Counted from the first letter of the stretch, positions 8,617-19,917 are shown. The stretch: 64,000 nucleotides of DNA from Pseudoponticoccus marisrubri (GCF_001482405.1 NZ_LPXO01000011.1:62001-126000), one strand, 5' to 3'. Notes: generated by a model from the letters alone, not told the origin. Made by a program: numbers and translations.

Positions 8617-9642
8617 TCAGGCGAGCGCGGACCAGGCCAGCCCGGCGATCAGCGCGCCCAGCAGGGCAAAGCCCAGATAGGCGGCAAAGATGCGCGGCTT
8701 GACCAGCGCCCAGACCGCGATGGCGGCCGGGATGCTGCTGACCCCGCCGGCGATGACAAAGCTCATCGCCGCGCCCGGCGCCATGCCCTGCGTCAGCAGC
8801 GCGTCCACCAGCGGCACCGCGGCATAGCCGTTCAGGTAGGCCGGGGCCCCGACCAGCGCGCCCAGCAGGATCGGCAGCAGGCCCTGTCCGCCCAGCACGC
8901 CGGCGATCATCTCCGCGGGCACGTAGTGGATCATCACCGCCTCGATCACGTAGGCCAAGGTCAGCCATTTCAGCAGGAAGAGCCCGTTCTCGACCGCGCT
9001 GTCGCGGAAGGTCTCGCGCCGTGCGGGCTCGGTCCAGAAGCGCCAGAGCGGCTGGCCGGCGAAGGGCTTCTTGACCCCGCAGCAGCCGCCGACCTTGGGC
9101 TTGGCGCGCAGCGGGTCGCGGAAGACCGGCGTGTCGGCAAAGAGCTTGGTGCCGAAGCCGCCCAGCAGGCCCAGCCCTACGGCGGACAGCGTCTTGGCAA
9201 TGGCGAAGTCCCAGCCCAGGGTGCCCGAGGTGATCAGGAACATGGCCGGGTCCATCAGCGGCGAGGCCAGCCAGAAGGCCATAACCGCCGAAAGCGGCGC
9301 GCCCACCGCCAAGAGGGCCGCGATGAAGGGGATCACCTCGCAGGAGCAGAAGGGCGACAGCCCGCCCAGCAGCGCGGCCAGCACGATCATCCGCATCTCG
9401 CGCCCCTCGAAGGCGCGGGCCAGCAGCGTCTCGGCCCCCGTCGCCTTGAGGTAGGCCACCGCCGCCACGGCGAACAGGATGAAGGGGGCTGTGTTCCACA
9501 GCGCCCCGGCGGCAAAACTGACGGTCGGGCGGAACTGGGCCGGGTCCAGCAGGGCCACGGCCAGCAGGATCAGGGCCGAGGCGGCCCAGGCCTTGGGGAT
9601 CTTCGGCAGCCGGCGCGCCGGCGGGGTGGTCGTGTCAGCCAT
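8617..9642 (-). CDS. ArsP-type (PF03773/DUF318) permease
   Basis: 341 residues with eight or more hydrophobic segments. The signature SPFCSCEVIPF (with vicinal Cys-x-Cys), ASPLMDPAMF and GAPAYLNGYAAVP are characteristic of the ArsP/UPF0718 permease family, some members of which export trivalent organoarsenicals. A cytoplasmic loop carries GGCCGVKKP, a further metal/thiol-like cysteine pair. The ATG at 9642 overlaps the arsR stop by 8 bp, so expression follows the ArsR regulator. Substrate (organoarsenic or another soft metal/metalloid compound) is inferred from family and regulator. Confidence 0.8.
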   Translation of the reverse strand: MADTTTPPARRLPKIPKAWAASALILLAVALLDPAQFRPTVSFAAGALWNTAPFILFAVAAVAYLKATGAETLLARAFEGREMRMIVLAALLGGLSPFCSCEVIPFIAALLAVGAPLSAVMAFWLASPLMDPAMFLITSGTLGWDFAIAKTLSAVGLGLLGGFGTKLFADTPVFRDPLRAKPKVGGCCGVKKPFAGQPLWRFWTEPARRETFRDSAVENGLFLLKWLTLAYVIEAVMIHYVPAEMIAGVLGGQGLLPILLGALVGAPAYLNGYAAVPLVDALLTQGMAPGAAMSFVIAGGVSSIPAAIAVWALVKPRIFAAYLGFALLGALIAGLAWSALA

Positions 9643-9985
9643 CGGTGGGCTCCTTGTGGCAATGGGGCGCATCGGCGCAGCAATTCCGCAGCAGGTAGTC
9701 GGACAGGGCGTGCACCTCGTCGTAATCGGCCCCGGCGCAGATCGTGCTGCGCCCCTGCTTTTCCTGCCGCACCAGCCCCGCCGCGGCGAGGATCTTGAGG
9801 TGATGGGTCAGGGTCGAGCCGGTGATGCCGGTGCGCTCTCCCAGCGCGCCGATGCTCAGACCGTCGGTCCCGGCACGCACCAGCGCGTGCAGCACCTGCA
9901 GCCGTTGCTCCGAGCCGAGCGCGGCGAATTTCGAGGCGGCGGTCTCGACCGTCAGCGGGGGCGGGGGGGAGTCGGTCATTTTCAT
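9635..9985 (-). CDS. ArsR/SmtB-family repressor
   Basis: 116 residues with a winged helix-turn-helix. The recognition helix region reads ERTGITGSTLTHHLKILAAAGLVRQEKQGRSTI. Cysteines sit in the C-terminal tail (LLRNCCADAPHCHKE), a plausible As(III)/thiophilic metal sensing site, unlike the classical ELCVC position. The start at ATG 9985 is chosen to include MKMTDS; 9979 is possible. It is co-transcribed with the permease and probably autoregulates through the palindromes in the divergent intergenic region. Confidence 0.9.
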   Translation of the reverse strand: MKMTDSPPPPLTVETAASKFAALGSEQRLQVLHALVRAGTDGLSIGALGERTGITGSTLTHHLKILAAAGLVRQEKQGRSTICAGADYDEVHALSDYLLRNCCADAPHCHKEPTDG

Positions 9986-9999
9986 GTTTCTAACATCGT

Positions 10000-10012
10000 C
10001 GAAATAATTTCG
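10000..10012. promoter_or_regulatory. Palindrome CGAAATAATTTCG in arsR leader
   Basis: Perfect 13-nt palindrome 15 bp upstream of the arsR start, centred about 29-30 bp (close to three helical turns) from the stronger palindrome at 10028-10043. Likely an ArsR operator half of a tandem pair. Confidence 0.4.
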
Positions 10013-10027
10013 GCGCGCAAGAATTAA

Positions 10028-10043
10028 TTCGACACTTGTCGAA
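10028..10043. promoter_or_regulatory. Probable ArsR operator TTCGACA-CT-TGTCGAA
   Basis: 7-bp perfect inverted arms with a 2-bp spacer, in the intergenic region between arsR (minus) and the UDG-like gene (plus). Position and symmetry fit an ArsR-family operator that could control both directions. Confidence 0.55.
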
Positions 10044-10078
10044 ATGACATGGCGCCGCGCAGGCGCTATCTGGGGGGC

Positions 10079-10663
10079 ATGGATGATCTGCTGACCGAAA
10101 TCCGCGCCTGCCGGCTCTGTGCCGAGCGCTTCGCCGCGACCGAGACGGGCCACGCGCCGCGCCCGGTGCTGCGCGTCGCGCCCTCGGCCCGGCTGCTGAT
10201 CGCCGGGCAGGCGCCGGGGATGAAGGTGCACCACTCGGGCAAGCCCTTCACCGATCCCTCGGGCGACCGGCTGCGCGACTGGACCGGGCTGGAAGAGACG
10301 GCCTTCTATGACCGGACGCGCGTGGCGATCCTGCCCATGGCCTTCTGTTTTCCGGGCTACCGCAAGGGCTCGGACCTGCCGCCGCCGCCGATCTGCGCGC
10401 GCACCTGGCACGCCCGGGTGATGGCGCAGCTGCCCAACATCCGGTTGGTGCTGGCCGTGGGCGGGCATGCGCAGAAATGGCACCTTGGCGTGCGCAGCAC
10501 TGTCACCGAGACGGTGGCGCGCTGGCGCGACGTCTTGCCCGGCGCGATCCCCTTGCCGCACCCGTCGTGGCGCAATACGGCATGGCTCAAGCGCAACCCG
10601 TGGTTCGAGGACGAGCTGGTGCCGGTGTTGCGCACCCGCGTGGCCGAGGTGATGGATGACTGA
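10079..10663 (+). CDS. Uracil-DNA glycosylase superfamily protein
   Basis: 194 residues. Motif 1 is GQAPGMKVHHSGKPFTDPSG (about residues 45-64, corresponding to GEAPG..ED..G.PFVG of family 4/5 enzymes) and motif 2 is LPHPSWRNTAWLKRNPWF. Two cysteines (CRLC, residues 11-14) open the protein, but the further cysteines of the Fe-S type-4 enzymes are not evident. Activity on uracil or other lesions is plausible but unproven. The start at ATG 10079 follows GGGGGG. Its 3' end overlaps the SseB-like gene by 8 bp. Confidence 0.8.
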   Translation: MDDLLTEIRACRLCAERFAATETGHAPRPVLRVAPSARLLIAGQAPGMKVHHSGKPFTDPSGDRLRDWTGLEETAFYDRTRVAILPMAFCFPGYRKGSDLPPPPICARTWHARVMAQLPNIRLVLAVGGHAQKWHLGVRSTVTETVARWRDVLPGAIPLPHPSWRNTAWLKRNPWFEDELVPVLRTRVAEVMDD

Positions 10664-11441
10664 GACGCAACTGGACGCGGCGGTGGCCGCGATGGAGGCC
10701 GCGCCCGAAGATGGGGCCGTGCGGCTGCGGTTCTACGACCGGCTGGCCGGGGCCGAGCTGTTCCTGATGCTCGAGGCCGAGCCCGAGGGCGATGCGATCT
10801 CGCCCGTGGTGTTCGAGCTGTCCGACGGCGCCTGCGTTCTGGGCTTTGATCGCGAGGAACGGCTGAGCGGCTTTGCCGGCCGCCCGGTGCCCTATGCCGC
10901 GCTGTCCGGCCGCGCGCTGGCCGGGATGCTGGCGGGGCAGGGGCTGGGGCTGGCGCTGAACCTGGGCACTGATGCCGAATACCTGCTGCCGGCCGAGGCG
11001 CTGGCCTGGCTGGCCGAAACCCTGTCCGAGGCCCCGCGCGAGGAAGAGGCGCGCCCCGAGCGCATCGCCGCCCCGCGCGACCTGCCGGCTGTGCTGCTCG
11101 AGGCGCTGGATGCCAAGCTGGCCAGCGCGGTCGGGCTGGCGCGCAAGGCCTACTTGGCCGAGGTGACCTACGAGGGCGGGGTGCAAGGCCACCTGATCGC
11201 GCTGACCGGCACGCAGCCCGGGGCCGAGCCGGCGCTGGCCGGGGCCATCCGCGAGGCGCTGGTCTTCTCGGGGCTGGAGGCTGGCGCGCTGGACGTGGCC
11301 TTCCTGTCGGACAGCGATCCGCTGACCGCCGAACTGGCCCGTGTCGCGCTGCGCTTCGACCTGCCCGAGCCCGAGGCGGTCTCGGTCCGCACCGTCGAGG
11401 CGCCCGGCAGCAACCCCGACAAGCCGCCGCGCCTGCGCTGA
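10656..11441 (+). CDS. SseB-like protein
   Basis: 261 residues. The N-terminal half matches the SseB N-terminal domain (strings such as ELFLMLEAEPEGDAISPVVFELSDG and the GRALAGMLAGQGLGLALNLG block), followed by a variable acidic/Ala-rich C-terminal half with a GVARKAYL-like segment. Function of bacterial SseB-domain proteins outside secretion systems is unclear; it appears cytoplasmic, without signal or membrane segment. It overlaps the upstream glycosylase-like gene by 8 bp, implying co-translation. Confidence 0.7.
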   Translation: MTETQLDAAVAAMEAAPEDGAVRLRFYDRLAGAELFLMLEAEPEGDAISPVVFELSDGACVLGFDREERLSGFAGRPVPYAALSGRALAGMLAGQGLGLALNLGTDAEYLLPAEALAWLAETLSEAPREEEARPERIAAPRDLPAVLLEALDAKLASAVGLARKAYLAEVTYEGGVQGHLIALTGTQPGAEPALAGAIREALVFSGLEAGALDVAFLSDSDPLTAELARVALRFDLPEPEAVSVRTVEAPGSNPDKPPRLR

Positions 11442-11454
11442 GGCGCCGGCCGGT

Positions 11455-13560
<2,106 letters not shown>

Positions 13561-13569
13561 GCGGCGCGC

Positions 13570-14310
13570 TCAGATGCAGCGCCCGCCATCGACCTCCATG
13601 CAGACCCCGGTGACCATCGAGGCCTCGTCCGAGCACAGGTAGAGCGCGGCATTGGCCAGGTCCTCGGGGGTAGAGAACCGACCCAGCGGGATGGTCGACA
13701 GGAATTTCGCCCGCATCTCGGGCGTGTCCTCGCCCATGAAGCTCTTCAGCAGCGGCGTCTCGCCGGCAACGGGGTTCAGCGCGTTGACGCGGATGCCGAA
13801 GGGCGCAAGCTCGACCGCCATGGCCCGCGTGGCGGTGTTCATCCAGCCCTTGGAGGCGTTGTACCAGTTGAGCTTCGGCCGCGGCGACACGCCAGCGGTC
13901 GAGGCGATGTTCAGGATGGTGCCCGCGCCCTGCGCCTTCATCAGCGGGACCAGTACCCGCGCGCCCAGGTAGACCGACTTGCAGTTCACCGCGAAGACGC
14001 GGTCGAAATCCACCTCGTCCACCTCTTCCATGAAGGCGGGCAGGTGGGTGACCCCGGCATTGTTGACGAGGATGTCGATCCCGCCCATGCGCTCCTGCCC
14101 CAGCGCGACCATGGCCTCGATGCTTTGCGCGTCGGCCACGTCGGCGGTGCAGGCGATGCCGCCATGGGACGCGGCCACCTCCTGCGCGGCGGCGCCGTTG
14201 ATATCGGCCAGAACGACCTGCGCGCCCTCCTGCAGGAAGCGCTGCGCGATCCCGGCGCCAAAGCCCGAACCTGCCCCGGTGACGATGGCGCGTTTGCCCT
14301 CCAGTCTCAT
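13570..14310 (-). CDS. Short-chain dehydrogenase/reductase 1
   Basis: 246 residues. Classical SDR: TGAGSGFG (11-18), Asp36 in LADIN (prefers NAD), NNAG (83-86), Ser137, Tyr150 and Lys154 (YNASK). The C-terminal GAxxxVDGG motif is present (GVCMEVDGGRCI). It is the last gene of the minus-strand operon with SDR 2 and the aldehyde dehydrogenase. It probably oxidises an alcohol or hydroxy-acid intermediate; substrate unknown. Confidence 0.88.
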   Translation of the reverse strand: MRLEGKRAIVTGAGSGFGAGIAQRFLQEGAQVVLADINGAAAQEVAASHGGIACTADVADAQSIEAMVALGQERMGGIDILVNNAGVTHLPAFMEEVDEVDFDRVFAVNCKSVYLGARVLVPLMKAQGAGTILNIASTAGVSPRPKLNWYNASKGWMNTATRAMAVELAPFGIRVNALNPVAGETPLLKSFMGEDTPEMRAKFLSTIPLGRFSTPEDLANAALYLCSDEASMVTGVCMEVDGGRCI

Positions 14311-14320
14311 GATCGCCCCC

Positions 14321-15052
14321 TCAATAGACCGCGCGGCCGCCGGACTGGTCGAAGACCGCGCCCGTGGCAAAGGAGGCCTCTTCGCTGGCCAGCCAGCAGA
14401 TCATGCCCGCGATCTCGTCGACCGTGCCGAAGCGTCCCATGGGGATCTTGGACTTCATGTAGGCGATGTGCTCGTCGGTCATCTGGTCGAAGATCGCCGT
14501 GTGCACCGCGGCCGGCGTGATGGCGTTCACGGTCACGCCGGTCTGGGCCAGTTCCTTGCCCAGCGACTTGGTGAGCCCGATCACGCCTGCCTTGGAGGTG
14601 GAATAGGCCGAGGCGTTGGGGTTGCCCTCTTTCCCCGCGATCGAGGCCATGTTGACGATGCGGCCATAGCCCTCGGGCGCCATCAGCGCCGCGGCGGCCT
14701 TGTTACAATAGAACAGCCCGTTGAGGTTCAGCTCGATCACCTTCAGCCATTCGGCCACCGGGTAGTCGATGACGGTGGTATTCGGCCCGGTGATGCCCGC
14801 GGAACAGACGAGCACGTCCAGCCCGCCCATGGCGTCGCGATCGGCCGTCATGCAGGCGGCGACGGCCTCGGGGTCGGTCACGTCGATCTGTCGCGTGCGG
14901 ATCCCGTCCGTGCCCCCGGCGGCCTTGAGCGCCTCGGGGTTGATGTCCCACAGCGTGACCTCGGCGCCCTCGGCCACCATGCGCTGCGCGGCGCCCCAAC
15001 CGATGCCCGAGGCGCCCCCGGTGATGACGGCCTTGCGGTTCTCAAATCTCAT
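14321..15052 (-). CDS. Short-chain dehydrogenase/reductase 2
   Basis: 243 residues. TGGASGIG (11-18), Asp36 in LWDIN, Ser137 (MASIAG), Tyr150 and Lys154 (YSTSK). A Cys replaces one Asn in the usual NNAG (LVCSAGI). The start at ATG 15052 has GGGAGG upstream. It is 10 bp upstream of SDR 1 and about 33% identical by eye, so the pair may be an old duplication or may act on successive intermediates. Confidence 0.88.
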   Translation of the reverse strand: MRFENRKAVITGGASGIGWGAAQRMVAEGAEVTLWDINPEALKAAGGTDGIRTRQIDVTDPEAVAACMTADRDAMGGLDVLVCSAGITGPNTTVIDYPVAEWLKVIELNLNGLFYCNKAAAALMAPEGYGRIVNMASIAGKEGNPNASAYSTSKAGVIGLTKSLGKELAQTGVTVNAITPAAVHTAIFDQMTDEHIAYMKSKIPMGRFGTVDEIAGMICWLASEEASFATGAVFDQSGGRAVY

Positions 15053-15108
15053 GTCAGATCCTCCCGGGGCCATTGGTTCCACCTTGGCCGCCCGAGGGCA
15101 AGGGCCTG

Positions 15109-16548
15109 TCAGCCGTGCCGCGCCGCGACGGTCTTGAGCGCGGTGAAGCCGTAGAGCGCCTCGAACCCCTTCTCGCGGCCGTGGCCGGACTGTCCGACCC
15201 CGCCGAAGGGCAGTTCCACCCCGCCGCCGGCGCCGTAATTGTTGACAAAGACCTGGCCTGCGCGCAGGCGCCGGGCCAGCCGCATCTGGCGCGCCCCGTC
15301 CTGCGTCCAGACCGAGGCGACAAGGCCATAGGGTGTGCCGTTGGCGATGCGCAGGGCCTCCTCCTCGGTCTCGAAGGGGATCAGCACCTGCACCGGGCCG
15401 AACACCTCTGCCTGCGCCAGCGGATGGTCCGGCGGCGCCGGGCCATACAGGCAGGCGGGCACGAAATGGCCCGGCCCCTCGGGCGGGTCGATCCGGGCGA
15501 GGCAGGGCAGGTCGGCGGCGCGGTCGAGATAGCCTGTCACGCGCGCCTTCTGGGTCGCGCTGATCAGCGGCCCGATATCGGGATCGTCACCCGCGACGCC
15601 CATGCGCAGCGCGCCATAGGCCTCGGCCATGCGGGCGGCGACCGCGTCGAAGCGGCTGGCATGGACCAGGATGCGCGAGGCGGCCGAACAGGTCTGGCCC
15701 GCGTTCTGCAGCCCCGGCCGCACGAGGAAGGGCAGCGCGGCGTCCAGATCGGCATCCTCGAAGACCAGCTGCGGGGACTTGCCGCCCAGCTCCAGCGTGA
15801 CCGGCACCACGTTCGCCGCGGCGGCCGCCTGCACTGCGGCGCCGGTGGCGACCGAGCCGGTGAAGCTCAGGTGGTCGATGCCCGGATGGCCCGCCAGCGC
15901 CGCGCCCGCCTCGGGGCCGAGACCCGGCACGACGTTCAGCGCGCCCGGCGGCAGCCCGGCCTCGCCGGCCAGCCAGGCAAAGAACAGCGCGGTCAGGCAG
16001 GCCTCCTCGGCGGGTTTCAGCACGCAGGCATTGCCGGTGGCCAGCGCCGCCCCGACCGAGCGGCCGATGATCTGCATCGGGTAGTTCCACGGCACGATAT
16101 GGCCGGTCACGCCATGCGGCTCGCGCAGCGTGTAGACGGTATAGCCCTCCTGGTAGGGTATGGTGGTGCCGTGCAGCTTGTCGGCGGCGCCCGCGTAGAA
16201 CTCGCAATACCGCTCGAGCGCCAGCGCGTCGGCGCGCGCCTGTGCCAGCGGCTTGCCCACGTCCAGCGCCTCCAGCCGGGTCAGCGTGTCGGCATGTTCC
16301 AGCACCAGCCGGCCCAGCCGCGCCAGCAGACGGCCCCGCTCGGCCGCCGTGACCCGGCCCCAGTCGCCGTCAAAGGCCGCGCGGGCGGCGCCGACGGCTG
16401 CGTCCACGTCGTCGGCCGTGCCGCGCGCGATCCGGCAGAGCGGCTTTTCCGTCGAGGGGTTCTGCAGCTCCAGCGTCTCGGCGGCGGCGCGCCATTGGCC
16501 GCCGATCAGCATCGCGGCGGGGTCGAAGGGCAGGTCGGGCAGGGTCAC
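15109..16548 (-). CDS. NAD(P)-dependent aldehyde dehydrogenase
   Basis: 479 residues. Asn155 (PWNYP), the catalytic base Glu253 (LELGGKSPQ), nucleophile Cys287 (NAGQTCSAASR) and the C-terminal EVFGPV and PFGG motifs are all present. Sequence style is that of betaine-aldehyde/gamma-aminobutyraldehyde-like enzymes. The start overlaps the ATPase stop by 4 bp, so it belongs to the transporter operon. It likely oxidises an aldehyde released after import and ester cleavage. Confidence 0.92.
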   Translation of the reverse strand: MTLPDLPFDPAAMLIGGQWRAAAETLELQNPSTEKPLCRIARGTADDVDAAVGAARAAFDGDWGRVTAAERGRLLARLGRLVLEHADTLTRLEALDVGKPLAQARADALALERYCEFYAGAADKLHGTTIPYQEGYTVYTLREPHGVTGHIVPWNYPMQIIGRSVGAALATGNACVLKPAEEACLTALFFAWLAGEAGLPPGALNVVPGLGPEAGAALAGHPGIDHLSFTGSVATGAAVQAAAAANVVPVTLELGGKSPQLVFEDADLDAALPFLVRPGLQNAGQTCSAASRILVHASRFDAVAARMAEAYGALRMGVAGDDPDIGPLISATQKARVTGYLDRAADLPCLARIDPPEGPGHFVPACLYGPAPPDHPLAQAEVFGPVQVLIPFETEEEALRIANGTPYGLVASVWTQDGARQMRLARRLRAGQVFVNNYGAGGGVELPFGGVGQSGHGREKGFEALYGFTALKTVAARHG

Positions 16549-18164
16549 GGGCGGGCTCCTTTCAACTCGGGCAGGCGCGGGGCGGCGGCGATCAGGCTTT
16601 GCGTGTAGGCATGGTCAGGCTGGTCGAAGACGCGCGCGGTGGGGCCTTCCTCGACGATGCGGCCCGCCTGCATGACCAGCACCCGGTCGGTGATGGAGCG
16701 GACCACTGCCAGGTCATGCGAGATGAACAGGTAGGTCAGCCCGTAGGCCCGGCTGAGATCGGCCATCAGGTCGAGGATCTGCGCCCGCACCCGCACGTCC
16801 AGCGCCGAGACCGCCTCGTCGAAGACGATCAAGTCGGGCCGGATGATCAGCGCGCGCGCGATGGCGATGCGCTGGCGCTGCCCGCCGGAAAAGGCGTGGA
16901 TGTACTTGTCCGCATCCCCGGCCGACAGACCCACGGCGGCCAGCGCCTCGTCGACGCGGCGCGCCGCCTCGTCCGGGGCGGGTCGCGGGTCGAGCAGGTG
17001 GAAGGGCTCGGTGATCAGCCGGCGCACCTTGTGGCGCGGGTTGAAGCTGCCATAGGGGTCCTGGAAAACCACCTGCATGCGGCGCCGCGTCTCCATGTTA
17101 GGGCGGTGATGGGTGAAGACCGGCTGCCCGTCCAGCGCGATGCGCCCCGCGCTGACCTCTTCCAGCCCGAGGATCGCGCGGGTCAGGGTGGACTTGCCGC
17201 AGCCCGACTCGCCCACCAGCCCGACCCGCTCGCCCCGGTCGATGGCAAAGCTGACATCGCGCACCGCCCGGAACCGGCCGCGGCGCGCTAAGGGATGGGC
17301 GCGCGGCAGCGGGTAGTCGCAACTGACCCCCTCGACCGTCAGCAGCCGCTTGGGCGCGGGCGGCGGCGGCAGGTCCGCGGTATGGCGCGAGGCCTCGAAC
17401 AGCGCGCGGGTGTAGGGGTGGCGCATCTCGGCAAAGAGCCGGCGGGTGGGCGCGCTCTCGACGATTTCGCCCGCGCGCATGACGGCGATCCTATCGGCCA
17501 TGCCCGAGACCACCGCAAGGTCATGGGTGATCATCATCAGCGCCATGCCCTCGCTGCGCGCCAGCCCGGTCAGCAACTCGATGATCTGCGCCTGCGTGGT
17601 GACGTCCAGCGCGGTGGTGGGCTCGTCGGCGATCAGCAGGCGCGGCCGCAGCGCGATGGCCATGGCGATGCCCACGCGCTGGCGCTGCCCGCCCGACAGC
17701 TCGTGCGGGTAGCGCGACAGGGCAAAGCGCTCGGGTGGCAGGCCGACCCGCTCCAGCACCTCGCGGGCGCGCGCCTCGGCATTGCGGCGCGAGCTGTCGG
17801 TGTGGATGCGGATCGTCTCGGAGACCTGCTGGCCGATGCTTTGCACCGGGTTCAGCGCGGTCATCGGCTCCTGGAAGATCATGCCCATCTCGCGCCCGCG
17901 CAGGCTGCACAGGCGGCGCTCGGAGAGCGCCAGCAGCTCGGTCCCGCCCAGCGTGATCCGGCCCGAGGTCGTTGCGGCATGGGGCAGCAGGCCCATGGCG
18001 GCCAGCGCCGTCATCGACTTGCCCGAGCCGGATTCGCCGATCAGGGCAAAGATCTCGCCCGGGCCGACCCGGAACGAGACGTCGCGCAGGATCTGCGTGC
18101 CGTGGATCGTCACGCCCAGCCCGTCCACCGCCAGCAGCGTTGCGTCCGTCGCCGGGCCGGTCAT
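16545..18164 (-). CDS. Dipeptide/nickel-type ABC transporter double ATPase (DppD-DppF fusion)
   Basis: 539 residues with two full ATPase domains. Domain 1: Walker A GESGSGKS (43-50), signature LSGGQ (156-160), Walker B LLIADEP. Domain 2: Walker A GESGCGKS (318-325), signature FSGGQ, Walker B LIVFDEA. Each ends with the oligopeptide-transporter type tail (HPYTRALFEAS; HAYTQSLIAAAP). The fusion of the usual two subunits is seen in YejF/GsiA-like importers. It is translationally coupled (ATGA) to the permease upstream and the dehydrogenase downstream. Confidence 0.93.
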   Translation of the reverse strand: MTGPATDATLLAVDGLGVTIHGTQILRDVSFRVGPGEIFALIGESGSGKSMTALAAMGLLPHAATTSGRITLGGTELLALSERRLCSLRGREMGMIFQEPMTALNPVQSIGQQVSETIRIHTDSSRRNAEARAREVLERVGLPPERFALSRYPHELSGGQRQRVGIAMAIALRPRLLIADEPTTALDVTTQAQIIELLTGLARSEGMALMMITHDLAVVSGMADRIAVMRAGEIVESAPTRRLFAEMRHPYTRALFEASRHTADLPPPPAPKRLLTVEGVSCDYPLPRAHPLARRGRFRAVRDVSFAIDRGERVGLVGESGCGKSTLTRAILGLEEVSAGRIALDGQPVFTHHRPNMETRRRMQVVFQDPYGSFNPRHKVRRLITEPFHLLDPRPAPDEAARRVDEALAAVGLSAGDADKYIHAFSGGQRQRIAIARALIIRPDLIVFDEAVSALDVRVRAQILDLMADLSRAYGLTYLFISHDLAVVRSITDRVLVMQAGRIVEEGPTARVFDQPDHAYTQSLIAAAPRLPELKGARP

Positions 18165-18976
18165 GTGCGCAGCACCTTCAGCCGCGGGTCCAGCGCGTCG
18201 CGCAGCCCATCGCCCAGCAGGTTCAGCCCCAGCACGGTCAGCACGATGGCTAGCCCCGGAATGATCGCCACATGGGGCGCGATGGCCACCATGGTTTGCG
18301 CATCGGCCAGCATCCGGCCCCAGGAGGGCAGCGGCGGCTGTGCGCCGAGCCCGACATAGGACAGCCCGGCCTCGGCCAGGATGCCCAGCGAGAACTGGAT
18401 CGTGCCCTGCACGATCAGCAGGTTGGCGATGTTGGGCAGGATGTGCTCGGCGCTGATGCGGGCCGCGCCCTTGCCGGCGACGCGGGCGGCCATGATGAAT
18501 TCGCGCGTCCAAAGCCCCAGCGCCGCGCCGCGCGACAGCCGCGCGAAGACGGGGATGTTGAAGATGCCGATGGCGATGATCGCGTTGACCGCGCCGGGAC
18601 CGGCGATGGCGGTGATCAGGATGGCGATGACGAGGCTGGGAAAGGCGAAGATCAGGTCGTTCCCGCGCGAGATCAGCTCGTCCAGCAAGCCGCCCTTGTG
18701 CGCCGCCGCGGCCAGGCCCAGCGGCACGCCGAAGCCCATGCCGATCCCCACCGCCACGATCGCCACCGCGATCGAGGTGCGCGCGCCGGTCATGATCATG
18801 CTCAGCATGTCGCGGCCCAGGTGATCGGTGCCCAGCAGGCCCGCCGCGCCCGGCGGTTTCAGCCGGTTGGCGATGTCGATGCCTTCCACGTCGCCCGGTG
18901 TCCAGACGAAGGAGACCAGCGCGGCCGCCACGAAGACGGCGGACAACACGGCGCCAAGGATCAGCGTGCGGCTCAT
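18161..18976 (-). CDS. ABC transporter permease (DppC-like)
   Basis: 271 residues, N-terminal membrane helix (6-28), the LLGTDHLGRDMLS motif typical of DppC, then five further helices and the cytoplasmic EAA loop (REFIMAARVAGKGAARISAEHILPN). Pairs with the DppB-like permease immediately upstream (4-bp overlap). Confidence 0.92.
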   Translation of the reverse strand: MSRTLILGAVLSAVFVAAALVSFVWTPGDVEGIDIANRLKPPGAAGLLGTDHLGRDMLSMIMTGARTSIAVAIVAVGIGMGFGVPLGLAAAAHKGGLLDELISRGNDLIFAFPSLVIAILITAIAGPGAVNAIIAIGIFNIPVFARLSRGAALGLWTREFIMAARVAGKGAARISAEHILPNIANLLIVQGTIQFSLGILAEAGLSYVGLGAQPPLPSWGRMLADAQTMVAIAPHVAIIPGLAIVLTVLGLNLLGDGLRDALDPRLKVLRT

Positions 18977-19917
18977 GCCCGGCGCCTCAGCCGCGGGTCG
19001 ACGATGGCATAGGCGAGATCGGTCAGGAAATTCACCATGATGACGGCAAAGACCAGCAGCATCACCACGCTTTCCACCACAATCAGGTCGCGCTGGCTGA
19101 TGCTCTGGAAGATGAGCCGGCCGAGACCGGGCAGGAAGAAGATCTGTTCGATGATGATGGCGCCCGCGATCAGGAAGGAGAATTGCAGCCCGATGATGGT
19201 CAGCACCGGGATCAGCGCATTGCGCAGCCCGTGCCGCCACAGCGCCTGCCCGCGGGTCAGACCCTTGGCCCGCGCGGTGCGGATGAAATCCTCGCCCAGG
19301 ATGTCGATCAGCGACGAACGCATGACCCGGGCGAGGATGGCGGCCTGCGGCAGCGCCAGCGCCACGGCGGGCAGGGTCAGCGAGACCATGGCATCCAGCG
19401 GTTCGTCCCAGCCGGGAAACCCGCCCGAGGGGAACCAGCCCAGCCGGATCGCAAACAGCAGCACCAGCAGCATGGCGAACCAGAAATTCGGCACCGCAAC
19501 GCCCAGCTGGGTGGCGGCCATGACACCCATGTCGGCCGGCCGGCCGCGCCGCGCGGCGGCGAGGATCCCGGCGGGAAAGGCGATCAGCGTCGACAGGGTC
19601 AGCGCGTAGAGCGCCAGCGGCAGCGAGATCCACAGCCGGTCGGCGATCATCTGCGAGACCGGCGTGCGATAGGTGTAGGAGGTGCCGAAATCCCCCGTCA
19701 GCATGCCGCCCACCCAGTTCAGGTATCGTTGCAGCCGCGGCACGTCGAGCCCCAGCTCGGCGCGCAGCGCGGCCACCGTGTCGGGCTGCGCGTTGAGGCC
19801 CAGCATGTAGCTGGCCGGATCACCGGGCGCGACTTCGACCACCACGAAGATCACCGCCGAGGCCACGGCCAGGCTGAGGACAAGCGAGGTCAGACGGCGG
19901 ATCAGGTAGCCCAGCAT
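18973..19917 (-). CDS. ABC transporter permease (DppB-like)
   Basis: 314 residues, six membrane helices, N-terminal GYLIRRLTSLVLSL and VEVAPGDPA motifs and the EAA loop (GEDFIRTARAKGLTRGQALWRHGLRNALIP) of the oligopeptide permease family. First transmembrane subunit of the importer; 4-bp overlap with the DppC-like gene. The 91-bp gap to the esterase gene holds no obvious promoter. Confidence 0.92.
   Translation of the reverse strand: MLGYLIRRLTSLVLSLAVASAVIFVVVEVAPGDPASYMLGLNAQPDTVAALRAELGLDVPRLQRYLNWVGGMLTGDFGTSYTYRTPVSQMIADRLWISLPLALYALTLSTLIAFPAGILAAARRGRPADMGVMAATQLGVAVPNFWFAMLLVLLFAIRLGWFPSGGFPGWDEPLDAMVSLTLPAVALALPQAAILARVMRSSLIDILGEDFIRTARAKGLTRGQALWRHGLRNALIPVLTIIGLQFSFLIAGAIIIEQIFFLPGLGRLIFQSISQRDLIVVESVVMLLVFAVIMVNFLTDLAYAIVDPRLRRRA

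Noticed and set aside
10079-10663. UdgX-type uracil cross-linking glycosylase
   Set aside because: The KRRIH-type loop with the cross-linking His is not present.
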